A stretch of DNA of 38,451 nt, taken from Clostridium sp. Its GTDB lineage: Bacteria > Bacillota > Clostridia > Clostridiales > Clostridiaceae. The stretch spans positions 1-38,451 of the forward strand of contig JAQUXS010000021.1 in NCBI GenBank assembly GCA_028692255.1. The letters are read 5' to 3'. Position 1 is the first letter of the stretch; each line of letters begins with the position of its first letter. The position numbers were made by a program, and so were the translations under genes. Positions 17,175-26,103 of the stretch are shown here, in pieces. The notes under the pieces were generated by a model that saw nothing but the letters and a program-made list of their open reading frames with translations, was not told the DNA's origin and searched no databases.

Positions 17175-17477
17175 ATGCATATGTTGCCAAAAGAAGTTGA
17201 TAAACTTATGCTTCATTTTGCAGGTAATCTTGCTAAAGAGAGAAGAGCTAGGGGACTTAAATTAAATTATCCAGAAGCTGTTGCACTTATAAGTTCCGAA
17301 CTTATGGAAGAAGCTAGAGACGGAAAAAGTGTAAGTGAACTTATGCAGGATGGGGCAAAAATTTTAACAGAAGATGAAGTAATGGAAGGCGTTGCACAGA
17401 TGATAACTGAAATACAGGTTGAAGCAACTTTTAAAGACGGAACGAAGCTAGTAACTGTGCACAATCCAATAAGATAG
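17175..17477 (+). CDS. ureA: Urease gamma subunit
   Basis: A 100-residue structural subunit of the nickel enzyme that hydrolyses urea to ammonia and carbamate. Full-length match to the family: [20 protein letters not shown], then [11 protein letters not shown], and ending [15 protein letters not shown]. It is the first gene of a seven-gene urease operon, as usual for organisms with separate gamma, beta and alpha chains. The ATG at 17175 follows AAAAGGAGAGG; a longer frame from 17148 has no support. The promoter lies about 90 bases upstream. Confidence 0.96.
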   Translation: MHMLPKEVDKLMLHFAGNLAKERRARGLKLNYPEAVALISSELMEEARDGKSVSELMQDGAKILTEDEVMEGVAQMITEIQVEATFKDGTKLVTVHNPIR

Positions 17478-17522
17478 ATTAAATTGTGTTTGTTTATATT
17501 TTTAGGAAGGGATGATTGGAAA

Positions 17523-17894
17523 ATGATACCTGGAGAAATAATACTATCGGATAAGGATATAATATGCAATGCAGGCAGGGAGACTAGGGATATTGTTGTT
17601 GTGAATAATGGGGATAGACCTATTCAAGTTGGGTCACATTTTCATTTCTTTGAAGTTAATAAAATGCTTAATTTTGATAGGGAAGCAGCGTTTGGCATGA
17701 GGCTTAATATAGCTTCAGGGACGGCAGTAAGGTTTGAACCAGGGGAAGAGAAAAAAGTGCAGCTTACTGAATTTGGAGGAAATAAAGAGATATATGGTCT
17801 AAGCGGACTTACGCAGGGGTGCGTTACAAGTGAAAAGGTTAAAAGGGAAAGCTTAAAGAGAGCTAAAGAAAATAATTTTAAAGGGGTGAAATAA
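17523..17894 (+). CDS. ureB: Urease beta subunit
   Basis: 123 residues beginning [13 protein letters not shown]. It contains the conserved [18 protein letters not shown] and a C-terminal [10 protein letters not shown] region, all typical of UreB. The beta chain packs against the alpha chain and contributes to the flap-side architecture of the trimer. The ATG at 17523 is chosen by homology, with AGGAAGGG upstream; the frame from 17484 has no matching extension. It lies 45 bases after ureA and one base before the ureC start, so the three structural genes are surely co-transcribed. Confidence 0.95.
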   Translation: MIPGEIILSDKDIICNAGRETRDIVVVNNGDRPIQVGSHFHFFEVNKMLNFDREAAFGMRLNIASGTAVRFEPGEEKKVQLTEFGGNKEIYGLSGLTQGCVTSEKVKRESLKRAKENNFKGVK

Positions 17895-17895
17895 A

Positions 17896-19614
17896 TTGAG
17901 CCTTAAAATGTCACACAGGGATTATGTGAATATGTATGGACCTACAGTTGGGGATAAAGTACGACTTGCGGATACGGATCTTATAATTGAAGTGGAAAAA
18001 GATTATACACATTATGGTGACGAATGTAAATTTGGTGGAGGAAAAACACTAAGAGATGGAATGGGGCAGTCTGCAAGGGCGATTAGAGAAGAAGGAGTGC
18101 TAGACTTAGTTATAACTAACGCACTTATTATAGATTATACAGGAATAGTTAAAGCTGATATTGGAGTTAAGGATGGAAAGATTGTAGGCATAGGAAAGGC
18201 AGGAAATCCAGATACAATGGATGGTGTCGATGAAAATATGATAGTTGGAGCATTAACTGAGGCAATAGCAGGGGAAGGGCTTATTATAACTGCCGGTGGA
18301 ATAGACAGCCACATACATTTCATATCACCTACCCAAATAGAAACTGCATTGTACAGTGGCATAACAACAATGCTTGGAGGCGGAACTGGGCCAGCTGATG
18401 GGACCAATGCTACAACTTGCACTACAGGGTCTTGGTATATAGAGAGAATGCTTGAAGCAGCAGAAGAATTTCCAATGAATCTTGGATTTTTAGGCAAAGG
18501 GAATTGTTCTACAAAAGAGGCACTTGACGAGCAGATTGAAGCAGGGGCAATAGGATTAAAATTACATGAAGATTGGGGAAGCACTCCAAAGACTATAGAC
18601 ACAGCACTTAGATGTGCAGATGATTATGATGTTCAAGTTGCTATTCACACGGATACTTTAAATGAAGGTGGATTTGTTGAAGATACTATAAAAGCTATAG
18701 GAGGAAGGACAATTCACACATATCACACTGAAGGTGCCGGCGGAGGGCATGCTCCAGACCTTATGAGGATTGCAGCTTTCCCTAATATTCTGCCTTCATC
18801 TACTAATCCAACAAGACCTTATACTGTAAACACAATAGATGAACATCTTGACATGCTTATGGTATGCCATCATCTTGATAGCAAAGTGCCAGAAGACGTT
18901 GCTTTTGCGGATTCAAGGATAAGACCTGAAACCATTGCAGCTGAAGATATAATGCATGATCTTGGAGTATTTAGCATGATAAGTTCAGATTCTCAGGCAA
19001 TGGGAAGAGTTGGAGAAGTCATAATAAGAAACTGGCAGACAGCTGATAAAATGAAAAAGCAAAGGGGAAGACTTGAAGAAGAAACAGGGGACAATGATAA
19101 TTTCAGAGTAAAAAGGTACATTGCAAAATACACAATAAATCCGGCTATAACCCATGGAATTTCTGAATATGTTGGGTCAGTTGAAAAAGGGAAATATGCG
19201 GATCTTGTGCTTTTTAAACCTTCTATGTTTGGGGTAAAACCTGAAATGATAATAAAGGGAGGTTTTATTATAGCGTCTAGAATGGGGGATGCCAATGCAT
19301 CTATACCAACGCCGCAGCCTGTGCTTTATAGAAAAATGTTTGCGGCATATGGAAAGGCAAAGTATAGTACATGTCTAACTTTTGTATCAAAAGCTTCAAT
19401 TGACAATGGGAACATTAAAAAATTGGGACTCCAAAAGAAAGTGCTTCCAGTTAAAAACTGCAGGAATATAGGGAAAAAAGATATGGTATTCAATGATAAA
19501 ACACCTAAAATCGATGTGGATCCTGAAACTTATGCTGTAAAGGTTGATGGCAAAATCATAACTTGCGACCCAATAAGTGAAGTGGCACTGGGACAGAAAT
19601 ATTTTCTATTTTAA
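17896..19614 (+). CDS. ureC: Urease alpha (catalytic) subunit
   Basis: 572 residues, the usual length. The binuclear nickel site is complete: His139 and His141 (DSHIHF), the carbamylated Lys222 (GLKLHEDWG), His251 (AIHTDTL), His277 ([11 protein letters not shown]) and Asp365 ([12 protein letters not shown]). The general-acid His region ([20 protein letters not shown]) on the mobile flap is also present. Translation starts at a TTG directly after AAGGGGTGAA, one base after the ureB stop. All active-site residues are intact, so an active urease is expected if nickel is supplied. Confidence 0.97.
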   Translation: MSLKMSHRDYVNMYGPTVGDKVRLADTDLIIEVEKDYTHYGDECKFGGGKTLRDGMGQSARAIREEGVLDLVITNALIIDYTGIVKADIGVKDGKIVGIGKAGNPDTMDGVDENMIVGALTEAIAGEGLIITAGGIDSHIHFISPTQIETALYSGITTMLGGGTGPADGTNATTCTTGSWYIERMLEAAEEFPMNLGFLGKGNCSTKEALDEQIEAGAIGLKLHEDWGSTPKTIDTALRCADDYDVQVAIHTDTLNEGGFVEDTIKAIGGRTIHTYHTEGAGGGHAPDLMRIAAFPNILPSSTNPTRPYTVNTIDEHLDMLMVCHHLDSKVPEDVAFADSRIRPETIAAEDIMHDLGVFSMISSDSQAMGRVGEVIIRNWQTADKMKKQRGRLEEETGDNDNFRVKRYIAKYTINPAITHGISEYVGSVEKGKYADLVLFKPSMFGVKPEMIIKGGFIIASRMGDANASIPTPQPVLYRKMFAAYGKAKYSTCLTFVSKASIDNGNIKKLGLQKKVLPVKNCRNIGKKDMVFNDKTPKIDVDPETYAVKVDGKIITCDPISEVALGQKYFLF

Positions 19615-19631
19615 TGGAGATGGAGGTAAAA

Positions 19632-20171
19632 ATGGTTATAGATAAAGTTTTGGGAAATTTAAAAGATGTTGATGCTGAAGGTAAAAATATAGATACTGTA
19701 AATGTTGATTGGTTTGATGTAAACAAAAAGATAATGAGAAAAACTTCAAAAATGGGAAAGAAAATAGGCATGAGGTTTGAAAAATCAGAGAATTTAAAGG
19801 ATGGAGACATAATTTATTCAGATGAAAATGATGTTGTAGCTGTGAGCATACCGGAAAGTGAAGCAATAGTGATAAAGCCAGAAACAATGGAAGACATGGG
19901 AAAGGTATGCTATGAAATTGGGAATAAACATATACCACTATTTTTAATGAATAATGAAGTTATTGTGAATTATGATGAGCCATTGTTTAAAGTGCTAGAG
20001 AAAAAGGGATTTAAGCCATGTAAAACAGTGAGAAGACTCACAGGTGCGCTGGAGCACAGCCTTCATCAGCATGGAAGTCATGATCATCACGAAATTCAGG
20101 AACATCATGAAAGTCACGAGTATAACCACGATCACGGACACAGCCATGGGCATCATCATGAACATGAATAA
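19632..20171 (+). CDS. ureE: Urease accessory protein UreE (nickel metallochaperone) with His-rich tail
   Basis: 179 residues. An N-terminal peptide-binding domain precedes the metal-binding domain (IGNKHIPLFLMNNEVIVNYDEPL, whose KH is the conserved nickel His). The last 33 or so residues are extremely His-rich (HQHGSHDHHEIQEHHESHEY, then more HxH), suited to storing or delivering nickel. GATGGAGG fits the ATG at 19632. An earlier ATG at 19614 overlaps the ureC stop and has no ribosome site of its own. The 3' end overlaps the ureF start by 8 bases. Confidence 0.93.
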   Translation: MVIDKVLGNLKDVDAEGKNIDTVNVDWFDVNKKIMRKTSKMGKKIGMRFEKSENLKDGDIIYSDENDVVAVSIPESEAIVIKPETMEDMGKVCYEIGNKHIPLFLMNNEVIVNYDEPLFKVLEKKGFKPCKTVRRLTGALEHSLHQHGSHDHHEIQEHHESHEYNHDHGHSHGHHHEHE

Positions 20172-20856
20172 TAGGGATGCTTTTTTCACAATGCTTCAAA
20201 TAGCTGATTCCATATTTCCAATAGGTGCTTATACTCAGTCAAATGGACTGGAAACCTATGTGCAAAAAGGTATTGTTCATGACAGCAAAACTGCAGAGCA
20301 ATATTTAAAGAGTATGCTTAAAAATAATTATATGTACAACGATTTTCTTGCAGTGAAGCTTGCTTATGAATATATGCAAAAAGGTGATATGGAGAAGATA
20401 AAAAGTCTTGATGAAATGCTGCATGCCGCTAAGGCTCCAAGGGAAATGAAAAGTGGCAGCGTGAAAATGTGCACAAGATTTATAAAACTTATAGAAAAAT
20501 TTTATAAAAGTGAAGGTGCTTATGCATACAAAAAGGCTATAGATAATGGTGAATGTATGGGTCAGCACAGTATAATATATGGCATTTTTTCAGTGGAGGC
20601 TGGTATTGATGAAGAATATGCATTGAAATCGTATTTTTATAATATGTCTTCCTGCATTGTAAATAATTGCGTAAAACTTATACCCCTTGGGCAGGTTGAT
20701 GGACAGAAAATTTTATTTGAAATGCAGGAGATTTTAGGTGGAATATTAAGGGGAATATCAAGCCTTACAATAGATGACCTTGGAAGGTGCTGTGTTGGTT
20801 TTGACATTAAAGCTATGCAGCATGAGGACCTTTATTCGAGGCTTTACATGTCTTAA
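20164..20856 (+). CDS. ureF: Urease accessory protein UreF
   Basis: 230 residues, all-helical, beginning with the family pattern [25 protein letters not shown] and containing [15 protein letters not shown]. UreF acts with UreD and UreG in the complex that opens apo-urease and activates the UreG GTPase for nickel insertion. The true start is the ATG at 20164 (or 20158), inside the histidine codons of ureE. No ribosome site precedes it, so translation is probably coupled to ureE. The frame upstream to 20044 is only a shadow of ureE. Confidence 0.93.
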   Translation: MNNRDAFFTMLQIADSIFPIGAYTQSNGLETYVQKGIVHDSKTAEQYLKSMLKNNYMYNDFLAVKLAYEYMQKGDMEKIKSLDEMLHAAKAPREMKSGSVKMCTRFIKLIEKFYKSEGAYAYKKAIDNGECMGQHSIIYGIFSVEAGIDEEYALKSYFYNMSSCIVNNCVKLIPLGQVDGQKILFEMQEILGGILRGISSLTIDDLGRCCVGFDIKAMQHEDLYSRLYMS

Positions 20857-20890
20857 TATTTTAACATTAGTTAGAAGGAAGGAAAATAAC

Positions 20891-21499
20891 ATGAGTTACG
20901 TTAGAATTGGTATTGCAGGACCAGTTGGATCGGGGAAAACAGCTTTAATTGAGAAACTTACAAGATATATGGGAAAAGAGTACAGCATTGGAGTTATTAC
21001 AAACGATATATATACAAAAGAGGATGCAGAATTTCTTGTGAAAAATAGTGTCCTTAAAAGCGATAGAATAATTGGAGTTGAAACAGGGGGATGTCCTCAT
21101 ACTGCAATAAGAGAAGATGCCTCAATGAATCTTGAAGCAGTTGAAGAAATGACTAATAGATTTAAGAATATAGATATTGTTTTTATAGAGAGCGGTGGAG
21201 ACAACCTTTCTGCAACCTTCAGTCCAGAACTTGCAGATGTGACAATATACGTAATAGATGTTTCAGGTGGAGATAAAATTCCAAGAAAAGGTGGGCCAGG
21301 TGTTACAAGGTCAGATCTTCTTATAATAAACAAAATTGATTTGGCTAAGTATGTTGGGGCAAGCCTTGAAGTTATGGAGAGGGATTCTAAAAAGATGAGA
21401 GGAGAAAGACCCTTTATGTTCACAGATTTAAGGGATGAAAAGGGACTTAAACCAGTTATAGACTGGATAAAGAAAAATGCTTTACTGGAAGGTGTCTAA
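20891..21499 (+). CDS. ureG: Urease accessory protein UreG (GTPase)
   Basis: 202 residues, SIMIBI-class GTPase. The P-loop GPVGSGKT lies at about residues 10-17, then the nickel-binding CPH motif ([13 protein letters not shown]), the switch region [19 protein letters not shown] and the guanine-specificity NKIDLA. It binds nickel as a dimer and delivers it to urease through UreF-UreD on GTP hydrolysis. The ATG at 20891 follows AGAAGGAAGG; the frame from 20774 is a ureF shadow. The last codons overlap the ureD start as TAATG. Confidence 0.96.
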   Translation: MSYVRIGIAGPVGSGKTALIEKLTRYMGKEYSIGVITNDIYTKEDAEFLVKNSVLKSDRIIGVETGGCPHTAIREDASMNLEAVEEMTNRFKNIDIVFIESGGDNLSATFSPELADVTIYVIDVSGGDKIPRKGGPGVTRSDLLIINKIDLAKYVGASLEVMERDSKKMRGERPFMFTDLRDEKGLKPVIDWIKKNALLEGV

Positions 21500-22290
21500 T
21501 GAACGAAAGCTGCCTAAAACTTAATTTAAAATTAAAACATGAAAAAACAATAATAGAGGACTCGTACTTTAAGGCACCTCTTAAAATTCTAAAGCCTTTT
21601 TATAATGAGAACAATACAATAATGAAGCTCTGCCTTATAAATGTATCTGCAGGGGTTCTTGAAGGTGACCAATATAATATAGATATAAGTATGGGTGAAA
21701 ACACATGTATGTACCTTTATTCACAGTCCTACACGAAAGTTTTTAAAATGAGAGGAGGGCATGCAAGCTGGAATTTTAATGTGGATATGAAACCAGGCAG
21801 CAGTTTATTTTACATGCCCATGCCGGTTATACCATTTGTAGATTCCAATTTTAAAGAGTGTACAAATATAAGACTAAGTGACGGGTGTAGCTTGATTTTC
21901 AGGGAGATAATATCCTGTGGAAGGTACAAAAACGATGAAATATTTGATTTTTTAAGTTTTAAATCAAAGACAAAGATATTTTATAAAGACAGGCTTATTT
22001 TTATGGATAACACTGTGCTAAAACCAAAAGAGCAGGAACTTAGGCAAATTGGATTTTATGAGAAATATGACCATCAAGCCAATATGATATTGTTTGGAAG
22101 CAAGGTAAATGCTAATCTTAGAAAAGAAATACAGGGTAAGCTCTTAAATTTTAATGATATAGACTTTGGGATAAGCGAGAGCTTTAAAAATGGAATAATA
22201 ATAAGAATACTAGGCAGAAGTTCTGAAAGTCTTCGAAACATAACGGATGAAATTTACTGTGAAATAATTAATAAATTTAAAGAATCTTAA
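21499..22290 (+). CDS. ureD: Urease accessory protein UreD (UreH)
   Basis: 263 residues. Family features are LINVSAGVLEGDQYNIDISMG, TKVFKMRGGHA, the MPMPVIPF block and FREIISCGR. It is the scaffold that docks UreF-UreG onto apo-urease and forms the nickel tunnel. It starts with ATG overlapping the ureG stop (TAATG), implying translational coupling, and is the last gene of the operon. It is somewhat diverged, as UreD usually is, but full length. A large intrinsic terminator begins in its last codons. Confidence 0.93.
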   Translation: MNESCLKLNLKLKHEKTIIEDSYFKAPLKILKPFYNENNTIMKLCLINVSAGVLEGDQYNIDISMGENTCMYLYSQSYTKVFKMRGGHASWNFNVDMKPGSSLFYMPMPVIPFVDSNFKECTNIRLSDGCSLIFREIISCGRYKNDEIFDFLSFKSKTKIFYKDRLIFMDNTVLKPKEQELRQIGFYEKYDHQANMILFGSKVNANLRKEIQGKLLNFNDIDFGISESFKNGIIIRILGRSSESLRNITDEIYCEIINKFKES

Positions 22291-22341
22291 CCTCAAAATA
22301 GATAAATAAATTATTTTGATGAGGTTGGGATTCTTTTTTTT
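22279..22341 (+). terminator. Intrinsic terminator of the urease operon
   Basis: AAAGAATC pairs with GATTCTTT, AACCTC with GAGGTT, and AAAATA with TATTTT around an A/T-rich loop, with small bulges; eight or more T residues follow. The outer arm uses the last ureD codons. Confidence 0.85.
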
Positions 22342-22370
22342 GTTTAAAGGCATTATTTTGCATCACAATA

Positions 22371-22519
22371 CCATGGCGGCTGTATTAAAAAAATGTTGTT
22401 AAGAGAAATGCATAAATTTCACTTAAATTTAAAGCTGTGGCACAGTTAAATCACCCTACGGGATAAAAAATTTGAAGAGCAAATATTGTAACAACAATTA
22501 TTTAATACAGCTCTTAGGG
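22371..22519 (+). mobile_element. MITE-like element, copy 2
   Basis: About 149 bases, non-coding. The left end reads CCATGGCGGCTGTATTAAA and the right end, inverted, CCCTAAGAGCTGTATTAAAT. These are the same inner ends as the transposase element at 15631-16927, and its outer left edge CCATGGCG also resembles CCGTAGCG there. An internal CACCCTACGGGAT resembles CACCCTTGCGGGAT near the right end of the IS, so the element may be an internal-deletion derivative. It sits between the urease terminator and the amino-acid importer promoter. Confidence 0.7.
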
Positions 22520-22627
22520 CAGTAGAAGTTAAATAAGAAGTAAAATAAAAAGTGAAATTAAAAGTCATGTTAAAAATATGTATGATAAAATAATTCACAT
22601 TTAATTTATAAATTGTTAAAGTTTTTA

Positions 22628-22665
22628 TTGATTTTTTGATAAATTAATACTATATTGATAAGTAT
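22628..22665 (+). promoter_or_regulatory. Promoter of the amino-acid ABC importer operon
   Basis: TTGATT at 22628-22633, 17 bases, TATATT at 22651-22656. The sequence TTTTTTGATAAATTAATA between and around the boxes, and TTGRTAAGTA after them, are shared with the urease promoter. A 12-base palindrome, AATTTATAAATT, lies at 22603-22614, in the place where the urease promoter has its 18-base palindrome, but the sequences differ. Confidence 0.7.
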
Positions 22666-22746
22666 AAAAAAAATATATCAAAGAAATAGGACAAATAATT
22701 AAATTTGTTTATTTTGGGAATTATAAAATATGAAAGGGTGTAAACT

Positions 22747-23544
22747 ATGAAAAAATCAATAATTTTATCATTAATATTAGTTTTATGTATAGGTCTACTT
22801 GCAGGATGTGGCAGCAGCACAACTACTAGCACTGGAGATGGATCTTTAAAAAGAGTAAAGGATGCAGGTGCTATAACAGTAGGAATAGATGATACTTACC
22901 CACCAATGGAATTCACTGATAACAATAAAATAGTAGGTTTTGATATAGACATAGCAAAAGCTGTTGGCAAAAAATTAGGAGTTAAAGTAAAATTTCAGCC
23001 AACTTCATGGGATGGTATATTCCTTGCATTAGGTTCTAAGAAATTTGATGTTATACAATCATCTGTAAGTATTACAAACGACAGAAAGAAAACAATGATT
23101 TTCACAAAACCATATATATATGGTGGAAACGCAATATTTGTAAAAACAAGTGATAATTCAATAAAAAATCAAAATGATTTAAAGGGAAAAACAATTGGAA
23201 TTGAAGTTGGAACTACTGCACAAGATGTGCTGAGTAAAATAAGCGGAATAAAAGAAGTAAAAAAATACAATGCTATGACTGATGCTTTTATGGATCTTAA
23301 AAATGGAAGAATAGATGCTGTTGTTTCAGATCCAGAGGTTGGTGACTACTACATTGCAGATAAAAAATCAGAATTTAAAAAGGTTAAATCAATGTTGAAC
23401 CAGGAACCAATTGGTGTTGCATTTAGAAAAAGTGATGTAGAGCTTAGAGATGCATATCAAAAGGCAATGGATGATCTTAAAAAAGACGGAACACTATCAA
23501 AATTATCTAAGAAGTGGTTTGGATACGACTTATATAGTAAATAA
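22747..23544 (+). CDS. Polar amino-acid ABC transporter substrate-binding lipoprotein, copy 1
   Basis: 265 residues. An N-terminal lipoprotein signal ends in the lipobox LLAGC (Cys21), so the protein is anchored outside the membrane. The rest is a solute-binding protein family 3 domain, with VGIDDTYPPMEF, GFDIDIAKAVGKKLG, TSWDGIFLAL and VSDPEVGDYYIAD. Family members bind glutamine, histidine, arginine, cystine or related amino acids; the sequence does not settle which. By hand count it is about 83% identical to the next gene. GAAAGGGTG precedes the ATG. It is the first gene of a four-gene import operon. Confidence 0.93.
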   Translation: MKKSIILSLILVLCIGLLAGCGSSTTTSTGDGSLKRVKDAGAITVGIDDTYPPMEFTDNNKIVGFDIDIAKAVGKKLGVKVKFQPTSWDGIFLALGSKKFDVIQSSVSITNDRKKTMIFTKPYIYGGNAIFVKTSDNSIKNQNDLKGKTIGIEVGTTAQDVLSKISGIKEVKKYNAMTDAFMDLKNGRIDAVVSDPEVGDYYIADKKSEFKKVKSMLNQEPIGVAFRKSDVELRDAYQKAMDDLKKDGTLSKLSKKWFGYDLYSK

Positions 23545-23641
23545 GAGTAATAGATAAGAAGTAAAAAGTAAGGAGCAAAAGATAATAGATAAAAGATAAT
23601 AAGTGATGAGTCATAAGTGATTTTACGAAGTAGTAGGAAGG

Positions 23642-23687
23642 TTGCATAAATATAAATTTGTATGTATAATGTTAATCGTTGATTAAC
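23642..23687 (+). promoter_or_regulatory. Internal promoter and inverted repeat before binding-protein copy 2
   Basis: TTGCAT at 23642-23647, a 17-base spacer and TATAAT at 23665-23670 form a second promoter. Immediately downstream, GTTAATC-GTT-GATTAAC (23671-23687) is a perfect 7-base inverted repeat around the expected transcription start, suggesting a repressor site or a small 5' hairpin. Confidence 0.6.
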
Positions 23688-23718
23688 AATGACAAAAAAT
23701 ACTACAGAGGTGTAAAAT

Positions 23719-24516
23719 ATGAAAAAATCATTAATGTTATCACTAATATTAATTTTATGTATAGGGCTACTGGCAGGATGTGGCAGCAGTGCTACTTCTA
23801 AAAGTGGAGACGGATCTTTAAAGAGGGTAAAGGATGCTGGAGTTATAACAGTAGGCTTAGACGATACTTATCCACCAATGGAGTTCACTCAAAATGGTAA
23901 GATAATTGGATTTGATATTGACATAGCTAATGCTGTAGGCAAAAAGCTAGGGGTTAAAGTAAAAATTCAGCCAACTTCATGGGATGGTATATTCCTTGCA
24001 TTAAATTCTAAAAAGTTTGATGTTATACAATCTGCTGTAAGCATGACAGCGGACAGAAAGAAAACAATGATTTTCACAAAGCCATATATATATGGTGGAA
24101 ACGCAATATTTGTAAAGGCAAACGACAATACAATAAAAAATCAAGACAGCTTAAAGGGAAAAGTAGTTGGAATCCAGGTTGGAACAACTGCACAGGATGC
24201 ACTAAACAAGGTAAGTGGAATAAAAGAAGTTAAAAAATATAACAGTGAGACAGATGCTTTCATGGATCTTAAAGATGGAAGAATAAGTGCTGTTGTTTCA
24301 GACCCACAGGTTGGTGATTACTATATAGCAGATAAAAAATCAGAATTTAAAAAGATTAAATCAATGCTAACACAGGAGCCAATTGCTGTTGCTTTTAGAA
24401 AAAATGATGTAGAACTTAAAGATGCATATGATAAAGCAATGGATGAACTTAAAAAAGATGGAACACTAGGGAATTTATCTAAGAAATGGTTCGGATACAA
24501 CATATATACAAAATAG
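23719..24516 (+). CDS. Polar amino-acid ABC transporter substrate-binding lipoprotein, copy 2
   Basis: 265 residues, with lipobox LLAGC and the same fold and length as copy 1. Differences are scattered: about 46 substitutions and no indels. Changes cluster in the linker after the lipid anchor and in surface stretches, while YPPMEF, TSWDGIF, FTKPYIYGGNA and VGTTAQD are unchanged, so ligand class is probably the same. GAGGTG precedes the ATG. A tandem duplication is the simplest origin. It has its own promoter in the 174-base gap and lies 38 bases before the permease gene. Confidence 0.93.
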   Translation: MKKSLMLSLILILCIGLLAGCGSSATSKSGDGSLKRVKDAGVITVGLDDTYPPMEFTQNGKIIGFDIDIANAVGKKLGVKVKIQPTSWDGIFLALNSKKFDVIQSAVSMTADRKKTMIFTKPYIYGGNAIFVKANDNTIKNQDSLKGKVVGIQVGTTAQDALNKVSGIKEVKKYNSETDAFMDLKDGRISAVVSDPQVGDYYIADKKSEFKKIKSMLTQEPIAVAFRKNDVELKDAYDKAMDELKKDGTLGNLSKKWFGYNIYTK

Positions 24517-24554
24517 CACAGTGAAGCAGGAGTTTTTGGGGGAGGAGAATTTAT

Positions 24555-25202
24555 ATGGACGCAAGTAATTTACAGAGCATATTTCCTATTCTTTTACGGG
24601 GAAGTGTGCTTACGCTTGAATTAACATTTTTGTCAGTGGTTTTTGGAAGTATTATAGGAATTATATTTGCTATAATAAAACTTTCAAAAAACCATGTGCT
24701 TTCAGCAATAGGAAATTTTTATACATGGGTATTTAGGGGAACTCCTCTTTTGCTTCAACTTTTTGTATTTTATTATGGATTCCCAGCAATAGGAATAAAT
24801 CTTACAGCATTTCAGTCAGCAATTATAGGACTTAGCCTTAATGCAGGTGCCTATATGGCTGAGATAATAAGAAGTGGAATTCTTGCTGTAAATAAAGGAC
24901 AATTTGAAGCAGCAAAAGCTCTTGGATTCACATATACAGAGACTATGAAGAAAATAATACTTCCACAGGCTTTTAGAATCATAATTCCACCTGTAGGAAA
25001 TCAATTTATAGGTATGATAAAGGATACTTCACTTGTTTCTGCATTGACACTGGAAGAACTTTTAAGAAAAGCCGAGACTATAGGTTCATCAACAGGTAAT
25101 CCATGGCCACCATATATAATGGCAGCTGTTCTTTATCTTTTATTAACAACTGTATTTACATCAATTTTCTCTGCTTGTGAAAAGAAACTATCAGTATATT
25201 AA
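24555..25202 (+). CDS. Polar amino-acid ABC transporter permease
   Basis: 215 residues of the HisM/GlnP family with about five membrane segments. The cytoplasmic coupling motif [23 protein letters not shown] (EAA loop, around residues 118-140) is complete. The start of the family, [21 protein letters not shown], and [15 protein letters not shown] are typical. It would act as a homodimer, since only one permease gene is present. GGGGAGGAG precedes the ATG at 24555. It sits between the binding-protein pair and the ATPase gene, 14 bases before the next start. Confidence 0.94.
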   Translation: MDASNLQSIFPILLRGSVLTLELTFLSVVFGSIIGIIFAIIKLSKNHVLSAIGNFYTWVFRGTPLLLQLFVFYYGFPAIGINLTAFQSAIIGLSLNAGAYMAEIIRSGILAVNKGQFEAAKALGFTYTETMKKIILPQAFRIIIPPVGNQFIGMIKDTSLVSALTLEELLRKAETIGSSTGNPWPPYIMAAVLYLLLTTVFTSIFSACEKKLSVY

Positions 25203-25216
25203 GAGGGTGTTTGTGT

Positions 25217-25948
25217 ATGAATATGATCGAAGCAAAAGGATTAACTAAAAGTTTTGGAAAGTTAAAGGTATTCGAAGACTTGGATGTAGAAGTGAAAAAA
25301 GGTGAAGTATTAGTAATAATAGGACCATCAGGTTCTGGTAAAAGTACTTTCTTAAGATGCCTCAATTATCTTGAAATACCTGATAGGGGGGAGATATCCA
25401 TAGAAGGGGAACATCTAGAACAGAGCAATAAGAAAAAAATGAGAGCCGCCATTGAAAAAATGGGGATGGTTTTTCAAAGTTTTAACTTGTTCCCACACAT
25501 GACAGTTCTTCAAAATGTAATGGCAGCACCTTTAACTGTGAAAAAGGAAAATAAAGATGTAGTGAGAAAAAGGGCAGAAGCTCTTATTGAGAAGGTAGGA
25601 CTTGAATCAAAAATGGATTCATATCCATCAAAACTCTCAGGAGGGCAGCAGCAGAGAGTTGCCATTGCAAGGGCACTTTGCATGGAGCCAGATATAATGC
25701 TATTTGATGAGCCAACCTCAGCTCTTGATCCTGAACTTGTAGGTGAAGTTTTAAATGTAATGAAAGACCTTGCAAAAAGCGGAATGACAATGATAGTTGT
25801 AACCCACGAGATGGGATTTGCAAGAGAAGTTTCTGATAGAGTTATATTTATGGACGGTGGTAAGATAGTTGAAGAAGGTTCGCCTGAGATGCTATTTAAA
25901 AATCCTAAGGAAGAGAGAACTAAGTCTTTCTTAAATAAAATACTGTAA
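25217..25948 (+). CDS. glnQ: Polar amino-acid ABC transporter ATPase
   Basis: 243 residues, a complete ABC ATPase: Walker [11 protein letters not shown]-loop MVFQSFNLF, signature LSGGQQQR, Walker [15 protein letters not shown] and the switch His in VVTHEMGF. It energises the upstream permease. AAGAGGGTG is well spaced for the ATG at 25217; the TTG at 25211 is too near. The symbol reflects family only, as glutamine is not proven as substrate. A hairpin terminator follows 16 bases after the stop. Confidence 0.93.
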   Translation: MNMIEAKGLTKSFGKLKVFEDLDVEVKKGEVLVIIGPSGSGKSTFLRCLNYLEIPDRGEISIEGEHLEQSNKKKMRAAIEKMGMVFQSFNLFPHMTVLQNVMAAPLTVKKENKDVVRKRAEALIEKVGLESKMDSYPSKLSGGQQQRVAIARALCMEPDIMLFDEPTSALDPELVGEVLNVMKDLAKSGMTMIVVTHEMGFAREVSDRVIFMDGGKIVEEGSPEMLFKNPKEERTKSFLNKIL

Positions 25949-25964
25949 ACTCATTATCAAAATG

Positions 25965-26014
25965 ACAAAGGCTACCTTAAAATGATTTGAAAATTGTTTT
26001 AAGGTAGCCTTTGT
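25965..26014 (+). terminator. Perfect 18-bp stem after the importer operon
   Basis: ACAAAGGCTACCTTAAAA at 25965-25982 is the exact inverse of TTTTAAGGTAGCCTTTGT at 25997-26014, with a 14-base loop. The T run on the + strand lies inside the stem rather than after it, so it may work as a terminator of either strand or as an RNA-stabilising stem. Confidence 0.8.
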
Positions 26015-26103
26015 GTATATTAAAGTATATATAAATTGTGTAAAAAATAAAAATATAGTAATATATTACATATAAGTTAAATGTAATAAAAGAAGGCGAA
26101 GTT

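Noticed and set aside
18135..18602. 155-codon minus-strand frame inside ureC
   Set aside because: It is an antisense shadow of a fully conserved catalytic gene, with a Pro/Ser-rich random composition.
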